From NCBI RefSeq assembly GCF_000178855.1, contig NZ_ADVG01000004.1, forward strand, positions 1,674,001-1,738,000: a DNA stretch of 64,000 nt. The letters run 5' to 3'. Within the stretch, counting starts at the first letter, position 1; the number at the start of each line of letters is the position of its first letter. Below are positions 57,345 through 64,000 of the stretch, one piece after another. The DNA comes from Ktedonobacter racemifer DSM 44963 (lineage in GTDB: Bacteria > Chloroflexota > Ktedonobacteria > Ktedonobacterales > Ktedonobacteraceae). The translations under genes and the position numbers were made by a program. The notes under the pieces are model-generated. The model ran no database searches and was not told the origin of the DNA. It saw only the letters and a list, made by a program, of their open reading frames with translations.

Positions 57345-57484
57345 CGGATTGGTGTGCCGGGAAGCCTGGTCGGCAAGTTCCTGTCTACATTTGTATGCAG
57401 GATGAGTAATGAATGGATGCTTATCAGTGTATCCATTGCTATAATATATGTGCCTGGCAAGGATACAGGCGCAGGAGGTATCCC

Positions 57485-58897
57485 ATGGCAACTACCATGG
57501 CATCTCGACATGCCATTCCAGGACCCCGCTCTCTACCTTTATTGAGCTGGCGTGGCGGTATGCTCAAGCTCTATCAACGCCCTTTCTCCTTTTTGCGTGA
57601 TTTGCATGCAACTTATGGAGATGTGGTGACGTTGGCACAGGGTACGTCTACTTACGTCTGTGCCTTTGGACCCGACCTAAACTTCCAGGTGCTAAGTAAT
57701 CCACAACTATTCCAGGCAGGTGGGGATGTCTCGGTGACGAAGTTCCGGCAGGATACCGCCTTTGGTAAGCTGATGTCCCAGAACCTGATGCAAATGGATG
57801 GGGAGAAGCATAGGCAGCATCGGCGCTTGATGCAGCCGGCCTTTCATCGTCAGCAGATTGCCGCTTATCACCAGGATATGATGTCACTTACGCAACAGTT
57901 ACTGGAGAGCTGGCGGGAGCAGACACAGATCAACGTCCATCGCGAGATGCAGGATCTGACCTTGCGCATCGCAGTCAAGACGCTCTTTGGCGTGTATGAT
58001 GAAGAGGAACTCCAGCACGTTGGTACGCTCCTGCGCGACATGACTCGTTCTATGCTTCTGACTATGGCGCTACCCTATGATATCCCTGGCACTCCCTACC
58101 ATCGGGTATTGCGCCTATCGGAAGAGCTGACTGCTTTTATGCGTGCGACGATTGCGCGGAAGCGTGCTCATAATGAGGAAGCTGATGTGCTCTCGGCGCT
58201 GATTCACGCGCATGACGAGGAGGGGGCCACGCTAAGCGATGATGAGTTGATTGGTCACGCCTTTGCCTTATTTGTCGCTGGGCACGAGACCACGGCGAAC
58301 GCGCTTAGCTGGATCCTTCTTCTCCTGAGTCAGCATCCCCAGGTGTGTGCGGAATTGCTTGAAGAGCTTGATGGCGCCTTGCAGGGGAGCGTACCAACCC
58401 TTGAACAGCTGAGCCAATTGTCTTTGCTAGATGGTGTAATCAAAGAGAGCCTGCGCCTATTTCCTCCAGCTGCGATAGGCATTCGCATCGCCAGTGAGGC
58501 ATGTGACCTTGGCGGGTACGCTCTACCTAAGGGTACCAATGTCGTATATAGTGAGTTTCTCACGCACCGTCTACCAGAGCTATACACCAATCCAGATCAT
58601 TTTCTCCCAAAGCGTTGGGCTTCGCTGACACGCTCGCCATACGAGTATCTACCGTTTAGCGCGGGGCGGCATATGTGCATCGGGTTGAGTTTTGCTACGC
58701 AGGAGATGAAGGTGGTGCTGGCAATGCTGCTGCAACGCTACCGCCTGGAGCCTGTACCCAATGCCAAGATCTCGACGCAACTCTCGATGCGCCCAGTGCC
58801 AGGCATACCCATGCATGTCTTTCCGCAGGACCGTAGCTTTAAGCGTGTACCGGTGCGGGGAACTATCCATCAGCTCGTTGAGCTACCAAAGGCATAA
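57485..58897 (+). CDS. Cytochrome P450
   Basis: A 470-aa haem monooxygenase. I-helix oxygen motif AGHETTANAL, the K-helix ESLRLFPP (ExxR), the PERF-like region HFLPKRWAS and the haem loop FSAGRHMCIG with Cys398 as axial ligand are all present. The N-terminus (MASRHAIPGPRSLPLLSWRGGMLKLYQRPFSFLRDL) is the proline-rich P450 entrance with no membrane anchor, so it is soluble. No ferredoxin or reductase gene is close. AGGAGG at 57473-57478 with 6-base spacing fixes ATG 57485. It resembles CYP102/CYP4-like bacterial forms broadly; substrate unknown. Follows a TetR gene. Confidence 0.95.
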   Translation: MATTMASRHAIPGPRSLPLLSWRGGMLKLYQRPFSFLRDLHATYGDVVTLAQGTSTYVCAFGPDLNFQVLSNPQLFQAGGDVSVTKFRQDTAFGKLMSQNLMQMDGEKHRQHRRLMQPAFHRQQIAAYHQDMMSLTQQLLESWREQTQINVHREMQDLTLRIAVKTLFGVYDEEELQHVGTLLRDMTRSMLLTMALPYDIPGTPYHRVLRLSEELTAFMRATIARKRAHNEEADVLSALIHAHDEEGATLSDDELIGHAFALFVAGHETTANALSWILLLLSQHPQVCAELLEELDGALQGSVPTLEQLSQLSLLDGVIKESLRLFPPAAIGIRIASEACDLGGYALPKGTNVVYSEFLTHRLPELYTNPDHFLPKRWASLTRSPYEYLPFSAGRHMCIGLSFATQEMKVVLAMLLQRYRLEPVPNAKISTQLSMRPVPGIPMHVFPQDRSFKRVPVRGTIHQLVELPKA

Positions 58898-58916
58898 GCG
58901 TTAGGGCGCGCAGATG

Positions 58917-58952
58917 CAGAAGGGGCCAGAGTTTTACCTCTGGGCCCTTCTG
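58917..58952 (+). terminator. Terminator of the P450 gene
   Basis: CAGAAGGGGCCAGAG (58917-58931) pairs with CTCTGGGCCCTTCTG (58938-58952), one mismatch, followed by TTTGTCT. It lies between converging genes. Confidence 0.7.
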
Positions 58953-58970
58953 TTTGTCTATGTCACATCC

Positions 58971-60518
58971 TTAACGGGTCATGTTACCTTTGTCGGCGGC
59001 TCCGGCGTTGGCGCGGGCCGCTTCGCGGTGTTGTGCCATCTCCTCCACTGTACGAGTGTGTAGGCGTGCCGCGCCCTGTGTCTCGTGTAGGTGAACGCGT
59101 TTCCCGGAGTGTTCAAGCTCCGCGAGCCGCTGTTGCGCCTGGGGAATAGCTTCTTGATACTGGGGGAGCCACCTGGCCTGGGCGACCAGCATCTCATCGG
59201 TCATCTGCCAGACTTCTTCAGGATTGCAGACCGCGCCCACCAATGGATCATGCAGCATAGCCTGTTTGAGCAGGGTCACATCGCCATGTACAGCGGCCTG
59301 CATTCCCATTTCCTGCACACGCACACTGGCTGAGCAGGTTGCCGCGCAAGCCAGGGGCAGGTCGCCGATGACAGGCATATGGATGCCAGTTTTATCCACA
59401 TAGCCAGGGATTTCAATGGTGCAGCTATCTGGTAGGTTGGTGATGTGGTGCTGATTAGGGATGTTGAAGTGACCACGATAGATGCGCCCGGTCTCCAGGG
59501 CTTCAATGATGTATGAGCCATGCTCCTCGCTGCGTTTATCTGGCGTGAAGATGGCGGGTGGCTCCTGCATCCAGTTGGGGAAGTCGGTCTCAAACCAGTT
59601 GCGTCCCTCGGTGCAGACGCGTAAGTAGCCGCCGGTCTCGCCATTGATCCAGCTTGAGAGATCAATCCATTGCTCGATCTCCTCGGGACGCTTGCGATAC
59701 CAGGGCAGATACTCGCTCAGGTGCCCATTAGACTCTGTGCTATAGTAGCCGAAACGGCGCAGGACATCGATACGCACCTTTTCCGTGGTCGGGAAGGTTG
59801 GATGCTGCTCAAACAGCTCCAGTAGTTGCGGCAACATATCGCGCCCACGCCACTGGACCTTGATAAACCAGGTCTGGTGGTTGATGCCTGCGGCGATGAC
59901 CTCCACATCCCGTCGATGGAGTTTTGCCTCTGGATCCAGCAAGCCTTCGCGTTTGGCCCAATGCTCGATAACGCTGGTGATCTGCCAGTGCGCGCCCTGC
60001 ACACCATGACAGAGACCAATCGTGGGCACGCCACCATAGGTGTTACACGCCCAGACATTCATTGCCATTGGATTGGCATAGTTGAGCAGGATAGCCCCTG
60101 GTCTGGCCATTTCGCGAATATCTTTGCAGAAATCTAGTAGCGCGGGAATGGTGCGCTGGGCATACATGATGCCGCCGGCACAGATAGTATCGCCCACGCA
60201 TTGATCGACCCCATACTTCAAAGGAATATCAATATCGGTCTGGAAGGCCTCCAGTCCACCCTGGCGAATGGTACAGAGTACATAATTGGCATCTGCCAGG
60301 GCCTGGCGACGATCAAGGGTGGGTTGAATGGTCGCGGGCAATTTGTTGGCTTCGATATCGCGCTGGCACAGCTTTGTGACCATATCCAGGTTATGCTGGG
60401 AAATATCGGTAAAGGCAAAGGTGGTATCAGCCAGCTCGGGTACGGTCAAGATATCGCGGACCAGCGTCCGGGTGAAGCCAATGGAACCAGCTCCAATGAT
60501 GGCGACGTTGATTGGCAT
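58971..60518 (-). CDS. melA: Alpha-galactosidase, GH4 (MelA-like)
   Basis: A 515-aa NAD- and Mn-dependent glycosidase. GH4 features: N-terminal Rossmann INVAIIGAGSIGFTRTLV, CTIRQGGLEAFQTDIDIPLKYG, DTICAGGIMYAQRTIPALLDF, LLNYANPMAMNVWA, the metal Cys and His in GLCHGVQGAH and AAGINHQTWF. This order matches MelA-type alpha-galactosidases more than 6-phospho enzymes. It hydrolyses by a redox-assisted mechanism inside the cell. Start ATG 60518 is 8 bases after AAAGGA; an ATG at 60527 and a longer frame exist but fit the ribosome site less well. It is the last gene of a minus-strand operon with GH42 and GH31. Confidence 0.9.
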   Translation of the reverse strand: MPINVAIIGAGSIGFTRTLVRDILTVPELADTTFAFTDISQHNLDMVTKLCQRDIEANKLPATIQPTLDRRQALADANYVLCTIRQGGLEAFQTDIDIPLKYGVDQCVGDTICAGGIMYAQRTIPALLDFCKDIREMARPGAILLNYANPMAMNVWACNTYGGVPTIGLCHGVQGAHWQITSVIEHWAKREGLLDPEAKLHRRDVEVIAAGINHQTWFIKVQWRGRDMLPQLLELFEQHPTFPTTEKVRIDVLRRFGYYSTESNGHLSEYLPWYRKRPEEIEQWIDLSSWINGETGGYLRVCTEGRNWFETDFPNWMQEPPAIFTPDKRSEEHGSYIIEALETGRIYRGHFNIPNQHHITNLPDSCTIEIPGYVDKTGIHMPVIGDLPLACAATCSASVRVQEMGMQAAVHGDVTLLKQAMLHDPLVGAVCNPEEVWQMTDEMLVAQARWLPQYQEAIPQAQQRLAELEHSGKRVHLHETQGAARLHTRTVEEMAQHREAARANAGAADKGNMTR

Positions 60519-60639
60519 CGCAGGCATCCTTTCAGGTAAGTGGTGCAGTATATTGCTACTGTGCTTACTGTAACACGCCATAAGAAGTGCCTTCAAGGTC
60601 AGAATGTTCCCTCGTGTCTGACACTTCCCGGGAGGCTGC

Positions 60640-62655
60640 TTACGCTTTCGTCAGAATAGCCACATCATAGGCTTCCAGCGGAAGTGTTTCTGCAACCTCC
60701 CGGTCGCGTAGCAAGTCACGATAGCGGTTGCCTGGTGGGAGCGCGACCTGAGTGAGTGTGTCCTGGTGGTTGAGTAAGAAAAGCAACTGGCCCTGAGCGT
60801 TTTGGCGAAGTGTAGCCTCGACCCCTGGGGGTGTGGTGAGCACCGGGTGGATCTGCTGCTCCTGGAGGATTCGCCCATAGAAATCATCCAGGAAGCGCGA
60901 CTCCGGCTCACTCCCGATATAGTAGGCAGCTCCAGCTCCGACGTTGTGGCGAGTGAGCACTGGCGTGCCAGCGTAGAAATCGTCGCCATAGGTCGCGAGT
61001 GTGGTGGCCCCTTCACAGTGAGTGATGGCGCAGAGGTGGCCGCAGGTATAGCTCTCGCCACTGTCGTGCAGCACAATCCGGTTGTGCTGTTCAGGATGGA
61101 GCGCGTCAATCTCTTCATTCCATATACCAAGGACCTCACGCAGTGGTCCGGGATAACCGTTCTCGAAGGCGAGGTCACACTCGTCAACCATACCGCTGAA
61201 GTACGTCGTAACGAGGGTACCTCCCTGCCTGACAAACTCGCGTATGCGCTCGGCTACGCCTGGTTTGAGCATATAGAGCATGGGTGCGATCAGGACGCGA
61301 TAGCGGCTAAAGTCTGAGTCACTGAAGACGATATCGACCGGCACATTGCGTTTCCAGAATGTGGCATAGTGCTGGCGTACTGTCGCCACATAACGCTTAT
61401 CGCGCACCGGCCCGATGCTGGCCTCCATGGCCCACCAGTTGTTCCAATCGAACATGATCGCGACCTCCGATGGCGTGATGCCGCCCAGGGTACGATCTCG
61501 CAGGCGCAGGAGTTCCTCTCCCAGTTGACGTACTTCGCGGAAGACGCGGGTATCACTACGTCCACTGTGCTCAATTATGGCGCCGTGCATTTTTTCGCAC
61601 TCGCCGCGACTGCGCCGCCACTGGAAGTACATCACCGCCTCCGCGCCGTGTGCCACCGCCAGGTAACTCCACAGGCGCAGGACGCCGGGTCGCTTGAGGC
61701 TATTGTATTCCTGCCAGTTCTGGCTGCTGGGCGTTTGCTCCATCAGCAAGAAAGGTTGGCCATCGCGTAACCCACGCATAAAATCATGAGCGAAAGCGAT
61801 GTCGGAAGGCTGATCGTGTGCGCTGGGGTAGCAGTCCCAGGCAATCACATCGACTTCTTTAGCCCAGGCGCGGTAATCCAGTTCGGGATAGGTATTCATC
61901 ATGTTGGTCGTGATGGGCAGGTGCGGCGAGTAGACGCGAATGGCGTCGCGCTCGGCTTTATAGCATTCCAGCATCATCTCGCTCTGGAAACGCTTGTAAT
62001 CGATCACCAGCGCGTGGTTCGAGCGTTCTCCATTGGCATACGGCGGCTCGATCTGCGACCAGTCAGTGTAGGTATGGCTCCAGAACGCTGTCCACCATCT
62101 TTGGTTCAAGACATCCAGATTTGCGTAACGCTGCTGGAGCCATACGCGAAAGGCTGCCGCACAGACATCGCAGTAGCAGGCGCCAGCATATTCATTCGAG
62201 ACATGCCAGGCAATGACGGCGGGGTGCTGGTGAAAGCGTTCCGCCAGCTTGCGCGCCATCTGTGCAGCCAGGCGGCGATAATTAGCTGAGCATGGACAAT
62301 AGTTGACACGCCAGCCATGATGCCAACGTACGCCGGTTTCCCCGGCGCGCAAGACGTCGGGATAGCGCTGCGACATCCAGGCTGGTTGTGCCGCACTTGG
62401 TGTGGCCAGGCAGACGAAGCGTCCCGCAGCAGCCAGATTGTCCAGGATGGTATCGAGCCACTCGAAGGTAAAACGATCCTCTTCAGGCTGAAGCGAAACC
62501 CAGCTAAATACGCCCAATGTTGCAACCTCAAAGTGGCACTCCTGCATGAGCCGGATATCTTCGCCCCAGATAGCCCGTGGCCATTGCTCTGGATTATAGT
62601 CTCCCCCGTGCCAGATAAAGGGCGCGCGTGAATTCAAAGGAGAAAATGATTGCAT
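60640..62655 (-). CDS. Beta-galactosidase, GH42
   Basis: A 671-aa family 42 beta-galactosidase. It begins FIWHGGDYNPEQWPRAIWGEDIRLMQECHF, the standard GH42 opening. The acid/base Glu is in IAWHVSNEYAGACYCDVCAAAF, with Cys residues of the GH42 zinc cluster (NYCPCS, CYCDVC), and the nucleophile Glu in FLLMEQTPS. The trimerisation and C-terminal beta domains are present (VLTRHNVGAGAAYYIGSEPESRF). No signal peptide; it acts on imported galactosides, for example side chains of plant oligosaccharides. The start at 62655 lies before the conserved opening. GH31 ends 35 bases upstream and GH4 starts 121 bases downstream. Confidence 0.95.
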   Translation of the reverse strand: MQSFSPLNSRAPFIWHGGDYNPEQWPRAIWGEDIRLMQECHFEVATLGVFSWVSLQPEEDRFTFEWLDTILDNLAAAGRFVCLATPSAAQPAWMSQRYPDVLRAGETGVRWHHGWRVNYCPCSANYRRLAAQMARKLAERFHQHPAVIAWHVSNEYAGACYCDVCAAAFRVWLQQRYANLDVLNQRWWTAFWSHTYTDWSQIEPPYANGERSNHALVIDYKRFQSEMMLECYKAERDAIRVYSPHLPITTNMMNTYPELDYRAWAKEVDVIAWDCYPSAHDQPSDIAFAHDFMRGLRDGQPFLLMEQTPSSQNWQEYNSLKRPGVLRLWSYLAVAHGAEAVMYFQWRRSRGECEKMHGAIIEHSGRSDTRVFREVRQLGEELLRLRDRTLGGITPSEVAIMFDWNNWWAMEASIGPVRDKRYVATVRQHYATFWKRNVPVDIVFSDSDFSRYRVLIAPMLYMLKPGVAERIREFVRQGGTLVTTYFSGMVDECDLAFENGYPGPLREVLGIWNEEIDALHPEQHNRIVLHDSGESYTCGHLCAITHCEGATTLATYGDDFYAGTPVLTRHNVGAGAAYYIGSEPESRFLDDFYGRILQEQQIHPVLTTPPGVEATLRQNAQGQLLFLLNHQDTLTQVALPPGNRYRDLLRDREVAETLPLEAYDVAILTKA

Positions 62656-62690
62656 CAAACTCTCATTTCGTTGTTTCTCAGGAATCGACC

Positions 62691-64000
62691 TCAAACACTT
62701 AGCTTTACTAGAATAGTACCATCCTCAGCCCGCACCCAGGTATTTTGTGGCTGCTGTTCCTCTGGCGATACTTCCTTGCGTGCTTGGGTATTATTGAGCA
62801 ACACCTCGGCAACGAGCGCATTCCCAGCCAGGGGAAGTAGACGCAGAGTAAGCTGACGTTTGGCCCCTGCAAGGCTGATACGCAACCGGCTGTCCTCCAA
62901 CTCGGCGGTGATGTGTGTCAGGCCATCTGTATCATGCAACTCAAATGTTCCTCGTTCCAGCAGGTAAGCCTCGACCGTGATATCCACAAAAGGTTCATCG
63001 GCAGTGAACGAGACAGGTTCGGTAGTTGGAAGGAGCGCGTTAGCCCGCACATAAAGGGGAAGGGTTTCTAGCGGCGCTTGCACCCGGATCGTACGAGGGC
63101 CAGTGAATGTTTCGCGTGTCCAGTAATCAATCCAACTGCCTTCAGGCAGGTAGACCGTGCGCTCCCCGCTGAGATTGTAGATAGGGGCTACCAACAGCTC
63201 CTCGCCGAGCATATATTGCAAATCCATCGTGTGGGTTGAGGGATCATCCGGGAATTCGAGCACCATTGGCCGCATAATGGGCAGACTGGTTCGCGCGGCT
63301 ATACACGCATAGGTATAGAGATATGGCAGCAGGCGGTAGCGCAGGCGAGCGTAGGTGCGAAAGAGCTCCAGTCCCCGCGGACCAAAATCCCAGGGAAGGC
63401 GGGTAGAATTGCCATGGGCCCGGATTAATGGCGAGAAAAAGCCAAACTGCGCCCAGCGGACATAGAGTTCTGTCGAAGGATGGCCGGTGAAGCCGCCTAC
63501 ATCGTGACTCCAGAAAGCATGCCCACATATAGCCATGCTCAGTCCGCCACGTATGGTCGCGGCCATGGCGGGAAAGGTGCTATTGACGTCGCCACTCCAC
63601 TGGGCTGCATGGCGTTGCCCGCCCGCGTACGTGGAGCGTGCCCAGACCAATCCAGCGTGGCCTGTAACCTCCTCGGTCACTTGTGCGACAATGTCGTTGT
63701 ACAGCAGCGAGTAGAGATTATGGAGTTGCTCGCCCTTGATGCCACTATAAGCTACCGCGTCGTTAGGAATGCCTTCGCCAAAATCCGTCTTATACACGTC
63801 GGCGCCAAGGCGAAGCGGTTTGCGCAGCAGCTCTTTAAACCAGGCGATGGCCTCGGGGTTGGTGACATCGATGATGCCAACTGGCGGGTGGAAGCCTCCC
63901 CAGATATCGACCACGTATGTTTTGCCTTGCGCATTCTTGAGAAAATATCCCTTCTCATCCCCTCTGGTAAAATGCTCGCTCTCGATGCCAATATATGGAT
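62691..64000 (-). CDS. GH31 glycosidase, alpha-xylosidase-like (partial)
   Basis: The frame is open to the window edge; at least 436 residues of the C-terminal part are present. The catalytic nucleophile is in LGADVYKTDFGEGIPND (Asp of KTDFGE, as in YicI-type alpha-xylosidases), with the acid/base near WSGDVNSTF. After the barrel come WDFGPRGLELFRTYARLRYRLLPYLYTYA and the C-terminal beta domains, which give LEFPDDPSTHTMDLQYMLGEELLVAPIYN. The family cleaves alpha-xylosyl or alpha-glucosyl ends; the KTDFGE form and the neighbouring beta-galactosidase suggest xyloglucan side chains. The N-terminus lies beyond 64000. Confidence 0.9.
   Translation of the reverse strand, partial: PYIGIESEHFTRGDEKGYFLKNAQGKTYVVDIWGGFHPPVGIIDVTNPEAIAWFKELLRKPLRLGADVYKTDFGEGIPNDAVAYSGIKGEQLHNLYSLLYNDIVAQVTEEVTGHAGLVWARSTYAGGQRHAAQWSGDVNSTFPAMAATIRGGLSMAICGHAFWSHDVGGFTGHPSTELYVRWAQFGFFSPLIRAHGNSTRLPWDFGPRGLELFRTYARLRYRLLPYLYTYACIAARTSLPIMRPMVLEFPDDPSTHTMDLQYMLGEELLVAPIYNLSGERTVYLPEGSWIDYWTRETFTGPRTIRVQAPLETLPLYVRANALLPTTEPVSFTADEPFVDITVEAYLLERGTFELHDTDGLTHITAELEDSRLRISLAGAKRQLTLRLLPLAGNALVAEVLLNNTQARKEVSPEEQQPQNTWVRAEDGTILVKLSV

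Noticed and set aside
1..64000. Search for CRISPR arrays, tRNA and rRNA genes
   Set aside because: No regularly spaced direct repeats of 25-40 bases, and no tRNA cloverleaf or rRNA sequence could be recognised by eye; a tRNAscan/Infernal run would settle this.

Overview
The window looks like a chromosomal piece of a soil Chloroflexota of the Ktedonobacteria type. This is inferred from the mix of content and not from any marker gene: many unrelated mobile elements, multi-gene sugar-degradation clusters, a secreted chitinase with a TP-rich linker, an ECF sigma factor with a membrane partner, DUF899 and DUF2182 genes, a Gfo/Idh-aldo/keto reductase fusion, and long perfect inverted repeats at gene ends. 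No rRNA, tRNA or CRISPR array was seen.

Layout. 1-4.3 kb is a mobile-element zone: a 5'-partial tyrosine recombinase, a ~400-bp MITE-like inverted repeat, a P-loop kinase bracketed by two inverted copies of a hairpin repeat, and ORF-less group II intron RNA with two recognisable domain V hairpins. 4.3-10 kb is a run of small stress/xenobiotic-type genes on the + strand (AHSA1 plus ArsR behind a strong promoter/palindrome, a second AHSA1 protein, two SDRs, DUF899, DUF2182). 10-17.4 kb is again mobile: a truncated zinc-finger gene carrying a 39-bp perfect hairpin, an IS4-type element with 45-bp terminal repeats, a Tat-exported amine oxidase and a secreted dirigent/AOC-like protein, a GNAT fragment, a VOC protein and a tnpB with one in-frame stop.

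17.4-23.9 kb is a coherent L-fucose catabolic locus: alpha-L-fucosidase (GH29), aldo/keto reductase (candidate fucose dehydrogenase), lactonase, fuconate dehydratase, SDR (candidate 2-keto-3-deoxy-fuconate dehydrogenase) and a divergent GntR/FCD regulator with three matching operator-like sites. 24-35.8 kb is mostly ordinary metabolism and transport: an oxidoreductase fusion, MFS exporter, CTP-synthase-like protein, HAD phosphatase, 6-phosphogluconate dehydrogenase, an ECF sigma with a beta-propeller membrane partner, two PH-like membrane proteins and LysE. 36.1-46.9 kb contains an ISKra4-type insertion with a 9-bp target duplication, two P-loop kinases, an orphan molybdopterin hydroxylase large subunit, RraA, a PAS/GAF gene broken by a tnpB-only element, and a frameshifted MFS gene. 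47.7-58.9 kb has a 61-aa conserved-looking protein, a heterodimeric ABC exporter, a lipoprotein, a GH18 chitinase, a membrane-anchored TIM-barrel-like protein, and TetR plus cytochrome P450. 59-64 kb is a glycosidase operon on the - strand: GH31 (alpha-xylosidase-like, partial), GH42 and GH4.

Working together, the fucosidase, beta-galactosidase and alpha-xylosidase would cover the three side-chain linkages of fucosylated xyloglucan, with fucose channelled to a non-phosphorylated oxidative pathway. The most unusual structural property is the set of long, perfect, mutually unrelated inverted repeats (arms up to 41 bp) sitting on gene ends, several overlapping stop codons.
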